Positions 7,223 to 9,357 of a stretch of 9,357 bases of DNA are shown piece by piece; within the stretch, counting starts at the first letter, position 1, and the number at the start of each line of letters is the position of its first letter. This DNA is from Flavobacteriales bacterium UBA979. Lineage in GTDB: Bacteria; Bacteroidota; Bacteroidia; Flavobacteriales_D; Sanyastnellaceae. Where the stretch lies: contig DBBR01000059.1 of NCBI GenBank assembly GCA_002292325.1, forward strand, positions 6,735 to 16,091, in the 5' to 3' direction. The notes below the pieces were generated by a model. That model was not told where the DNA came from, did no database searches, and was given only the letters and a program-made list of their open reading frames with translations. A program made the translations under genes and the position numbers.

Positions 7223-8002
7223 TCAGTTGATTTGTTCTCGCAGTTTTCGAATCCGTTTGATCACGGATCGGTAAGTACGAGTGGGCAGGTTTGGGTTCAA
7301 AAGTAATGTACCTACTACGTATTTGGACAAGCTTGTTTGTCGGCCTAGTGGGGTATGCTCAAATCGGAAGGCCTCCAAAGCGATTAGGAATGGTGAAAAG
7401 CGATTGATTCGAGCCTGTTTAATCTCCACAATAGCGAGGTCTCCGAGGCCATCTTGGTTCGAGTCGGATTCGAATAGGATGTCCGTATCCAAAGTGATCC
7501 GCTCCTCGCGCTCGTTGGATACCAAGGTTATTCGGTTGAATCCGCATGTCGTTTGGGTCAACTGAGGTCCCGCGTATCCATAATTCAGTCGTAAAAATTC
7601 AATTTCGTCTTCCGTCAATGCCCCGTTGCTGGATAATGCTCCTTCTCTTTCGATCCGAGACTTGAGCGTTTGTCCGTGAATTGTCTTTTCTTTCACCTCC
7701 ATAAAGGCTCTGGAATTGGAGGCGTATTGTCGGATTCGCGCTTTGAATCGAATGTTTCTTCCTCGGGTATGGGCGTGGAGGGAACTGTATTCGGGGGTTT
7801 CGATGAACCGATTGATGTATGCAGATTGGCGAAGTCCTTCCACCTCCAGAACTCGATAGTGCGCCTTGCATTCGTCGATTAATCGAGGAATCCAATCCCT
7901 CCGGATCAAGTATTTCTGATCTAGGCGATTCATGAGCTCAGCTCCCTCGATTTCATTCAGATAAATCGGGCTGAGGTTGGAAAGGGAAGCTTGCAGGTTC
8001 AC
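7223..8002 (-). CDS. VTC-domain polyphosphate-polymerase-like protein
   Basis: This 259-residue protein is a CYTH/triphosphate-tunnel enzyme of the VTC type. In yeast Vtc4 the same domain makes polyphosphate from ATP; the role of bacterial versions is less certain. Tunnel residues are present in family order: Lys30 (RLDQKYL), Arg89 and Arg91 (RFKARIRQY), Glu102 and Lys104 (FMEVKEK), Arg157, Arg168, Asp172 (ERITLDTD), Glu193 and Lys195 (VEIKQ), and Lys227 (SKYVVG). The set looks complete, so catalysis is plausible. The usual YFDTP is RFIETP here (65-70), a conservative change. No signal peptide is seen, so the protein should face the cytosol. The start is GTG at 8002-8000: an in-frame stop lies seven codons upstream, and the next ATG (residue 24) would cut into the conserved LNEIEG...RLDQKYL segment. 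It is the first gene of a two-gene unit with DUF4956 and is divergent from pdhA. Confidence 0.87.
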   Translation of the reverse strand: MNLQASLSNLSPIYLNEIEGAELMNRLDQKYLIRRDWIPRLIDECKAHYRVLEVEGLRQSAYINRFIETPEYSSLHAHTRGRNIRFKARIRQYASNSRAFMEVKEKTIHGQTLKSRIEREGALSSNGALTEDEIEFLRLNYGYAGPQLTQTTCGFNRITLVSNEREERITLDTDILFESDSNQDGLGDLAIVEIKQARINRFSPFLIALEAFRFEHTPLGRQTSLSKYVVGTLLLNPNLPTRTYRSVIKRIRKLREQIN

Positions 8003-8164
8003 GAATCGGCAAGATACGTATTATGAGCAAAGCACGTGGGCGTTCTAAAGGGATAAATAGGTGTAACGATGACACGATAAGTTGAATTTACGCTGTTTCA
8101 TATTTCACTTACGGTTTTCATCAGAACCTGGAAGCTATATTTGCACCTCTAGAACTTTTGGACG
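8003..8164. promoter_or_regulatory. Divergent intergenic region, VTC unit versus pdhA
   Basis: These 162 non-coding bases must hold the promoters of the minus-strand VTC-DUF4956 unit and of pdhA. A good -7 match is seen only for pdhA. For the VTC side, TATCTTGC on the minus strand near 8008-8015 is an imperfect match with no well-spaced -33. The 8-base palindrome ATACGTAT lies at 8014-8021 and could be an operator or chance. Confidence 0.5.
8115..8143 (+). promoter_or_regulatory. pdhA: Candidate Bacteroidota promoter for pdhA
   Basis: TATATTTG at 8136-8143 matches the -7 consensus TAnnTTTG exactly. A T-rich run TTTT at 8115-8118 sits 17 bases upstream and is the best -33 candidate, although it lacks the G of TTTG/TTG. 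Transcription would begin near 8149-8151 and give a leader of roughly 15 bases before ATG 8165. The position just ahead of a conserved gene with no competing upstream gene makes this the more believable of the two promoter calls. Confidence 0.55.
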
Positions 8165-9229
8165 ATGTCGACAAGTACACCAACCACCCGGCCCAAAGCC
8201 AAAGCCAAAGCGGGCAAGAAGCCGTCAAAAATGGCGAGCAAGTTGCCTCATGCACAGAAGGTATATCAGCGATGGTTTCGCGATATGTACCTCATGCGGA
8301 AGTTTGAGGAGCGATGCGGACAGCTTTACATCCAACAAAAATTTGGCGGTTTCTGCCATTTGTACATTGGACAAGAAGCGATCCTAGCGGGCATTTCCGA
8401 GGCCATTCGACCAACAGATCGAATGGTGACGGCTTACCGTGATCACGCTCATCCCTTGGTTCTCGGGACAGACCCGAAGTTTGTGATGGCAGAACTCTAT
8501 GGGCGCAAAACCGGGACAAGCAAAGGGAAAGGCGGATCCATGCACATGTTTGACAAAGAGCGTAACCTTTTTGGAGGTCACGGTATTGTCGGAGGTCAAA
8601 TTGGCCTTGGTGCAGGCATCGCTTTTGCAGATAAATACCGCAAAGAGGACCATGTAACGCTATGTTTCATGGGTGATGGTGCTGCAAGGCAAGGCATTCT
8701 GCATGAGACGTTCAATATGGCAATGACGTGGAAGCTCCCTGTCATTTTCATCATTGAAAATAACAAATACGCGATGGGAACGTCGGTGGAACGAACGTCC
8801 AATGTAACCGATCTCGAAACCCTCGGTGCGAGTTACCGCATGCCTTCTTTTACAGTGGACGGGATGAGTCCCGAAGCGGTTCATGACGCCATAAAAGAAG
8901 CAGCGGAGCGCGGCAGAAAAGGGGAGGGCCCAACGTTGTTGGACATCCAAACCTACCGGTACAAGGGGCATTCGATGTCCGATCCGCAGAAATATAGGAC
9001 GAAAGAGGAGTTGGGAGAATTCCAAGGGAAAGACCCCATTGAATACGTGCGCAATGTCTTGATCACCCAAGGTTGGAACAGTGCAGAGGAACTTAAGGCG
9101 GTGGAAAAAGAGGTGAAAGCACAAGTAGAAGAATCCATTGAATTTGCAGAGAACAGTCCTTATCCAGATGCGAGCGAGTTGTATGAGGACGTCTACATGA
9201 CCGAAGATTATCCTTTCGTCAAGGATTAA
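8165..9229 (+). CDS. pdhA: Pyruvate dehydrogenase E1 component, alpha subunit
   Basis: With the beta subunit, this thiamine-diphosphate enzyme decarboxylates pyruvate and passes the acetyl group to the lipoyl arm of E2, linking glycolysis to acetyl-CoA. The protein has 354 residues. The thiamine-diphosphate motif starts at Gly170-Asp171-Gly172 and ends at Asn199-Asn200. The active-site loop YRDHAHPL (91-98), GGHGIVGGQIGLGAG, and YKGHSMSDP with His269 are intact. ATG 8165 is 22 bases after the -7 element. It gives an N-terminal Lys/Ala/Thr/Pro-rich tail of about 25 residues (PKAKAKAGKK) before the conserved core, longer than I expect for Bacteroidota E1 alpha; an alternative ATG at 8231 (residue 23) would remove most of it. 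No beta subunit is adjacent; E2 follows 23 bases later, so the beta gene is probably elsewhere. Confidence 0.96.
   Translation: MSTSTPTTRPKAKAKAGKKPSKMASKLPHAQKVYQRWFRDMYLMRKFEERCGQLYIQQKFGGFCHLYIGQEAILAGISEAIRPTDRMVTAYRDHAHPLVLGTDPKFVMAELYGRKTGTSKGKGGSMHMFDKERNLFGGHGIVGGQIGLGAGIAFADKYRKEDHVTLCFMGDGAARQGILHETFNMAMTWKLPVIFIIENNKYAMGTSVERTSNVTDLETLGASYRMPSFTVDGMSPEAVHDAIKEAAERGRKGEGPTLLDIQTYRYKGHSMSDPQKYRTKEELGEFQGKDPIEYVRNVLITQGWNSAEELKAVEKEVKAQVEESIEFAENSPYPDASELYEDVYMTEDYPFVKD
8193..8210 (+). repeat. Three tandem CCAAAG hexamers in the pdhA 5' region
   Basis: CCAAAG occurs three times head to tail, encoding the Lys-Ala repeats of the pdhA N-terminal tail. Being hexameric, gain or loss of a unit would keep the frame and only change tail length. 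Confidence 0.7.
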
Positions 9230-9252
9230 TAAATTACACGAACACGACAGCG

Positions 9253-9357
9253 ATGGCAGAAATTGTCCGAATGCCCAAACTAAGCGATACCATGACCGAA
9301 GGGGTGGTCGCTTCTTGGTTAAAACAAGTAGGGGATGAAGTCGAAAATGGCGAGATT
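9253..9357 (+). CDS. pdhC: Pyruvate dehydrogenase E2, dihydrolipoamide acetyltransferase (3' end missing)
   Basis: Only the first 35 codons are in the window. MAEIVRMPKLSDTMTEGVVA followed by SWLKQVGDEVENGEI is the typical start of an E2 lipoyl domain: MPKLSDTMTEG is the first strand and turn, and VGDEVENGE precedes the ETDKA segment that carries the lipoyl-lysine just past the window end. E2 forms the core of the complex and transfers acetyl groups to CoA. ATG 9253 is the natural start, 23 bases after the pdhA stop, so the two are almost certainly co-transcribed. 2-Oxoacid E2 enzymes share this start, but the pdhA neighbour makes the pyruvate enzyme by far the likeliest. Confidence 0.92.
   Translation, partial: MAEIVRMPKLSDTMTEGVVASWLKQVGDEVENGEI

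Noticed and set aside
8014..8021. ATACGTAT palindrome (and nearby CACGTG) as a regulator operator
   Set aside because: Single short palindromes in a 162-base AT-leaning spacer are expected by chance; no second copy or promoter spacing supports a site.
8660..9124. 154-codon minus-strand open frame opposite pdhA
   Set aside because: It is fully antisense to conserved E1 alpha sequence, with His/Arg/Phe-rich composition typical of a shadow frame.
1..9357. CRISPR array, insertion sequence, tRNA/rRNA or prophage content
   Set aside because: No regularly spaced repeats, transposase motifs, terminal inverted repeats, cloverleaf-like segments or phage genes were seen.

Overview
The window comes from a bacterium of the phylum Bacteroidota, probably a Flavobacteriales-type lineage of moderate GC. 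Three things point there: genes for the type IX secretion system (T9SS), which is confined to that phylum; a DUF4956 + VTC-domain gene pair; and two promoter candidates that match the phylum-specific -7 element TAnnTTTG. The species cannot be named from the sequence.

Layout, left to right. Bases 1-3813 hold a 5'-truncated porU, the C25-family sortase/peptidase that removes the C-terminal signal from T9SS cargo. A start about 45 bases later opens porV, the outer-membrane beta-barrel partner that delivers cargo to PorU. Seven bases after porV comes ispF (MEP isoprenoid pathway). The three read as one co-directional block. A possible extra promoter and a dyad lie between porU and porV.

Bases 5615-6592 hold two short genes for exported proteins of unknown function, one with four cysteines in its mature part and one beta-rich and cysteine-free after its signal peptide. 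A bulged hairpin lies between them, and another hairpin fills the convergent gap after the second. On the minus strand (8002 to 6610) is a one-base-spaced pair: a VTC/polyphosphate-polymerase-like protein followed by a DUF4956 membrane protein. They probably act together in polyphosphate or related anionic-polymer metabolism at the inner membrane.

A 162-base divergent intergenic region then leads to pdhA (pyruvate dehydrogenase E1 alpha), followed after 23 bases by the lipoyl-domain start of the E2 gene pdhC, cut by the window end.

Most of the window is ordinary, well-recognised core biology. The parts least explained by known families are the two small secreted proteins and their hairpins. 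The VTC-DUF4956 pair has recognised domains but an unsettled role in bacteria. I did not find a clearly new system. There are no recognisable tRNA or rRNA genes, CRISPR arrays or insertion sequences, and no gene-free stretch longer than 300 bases.
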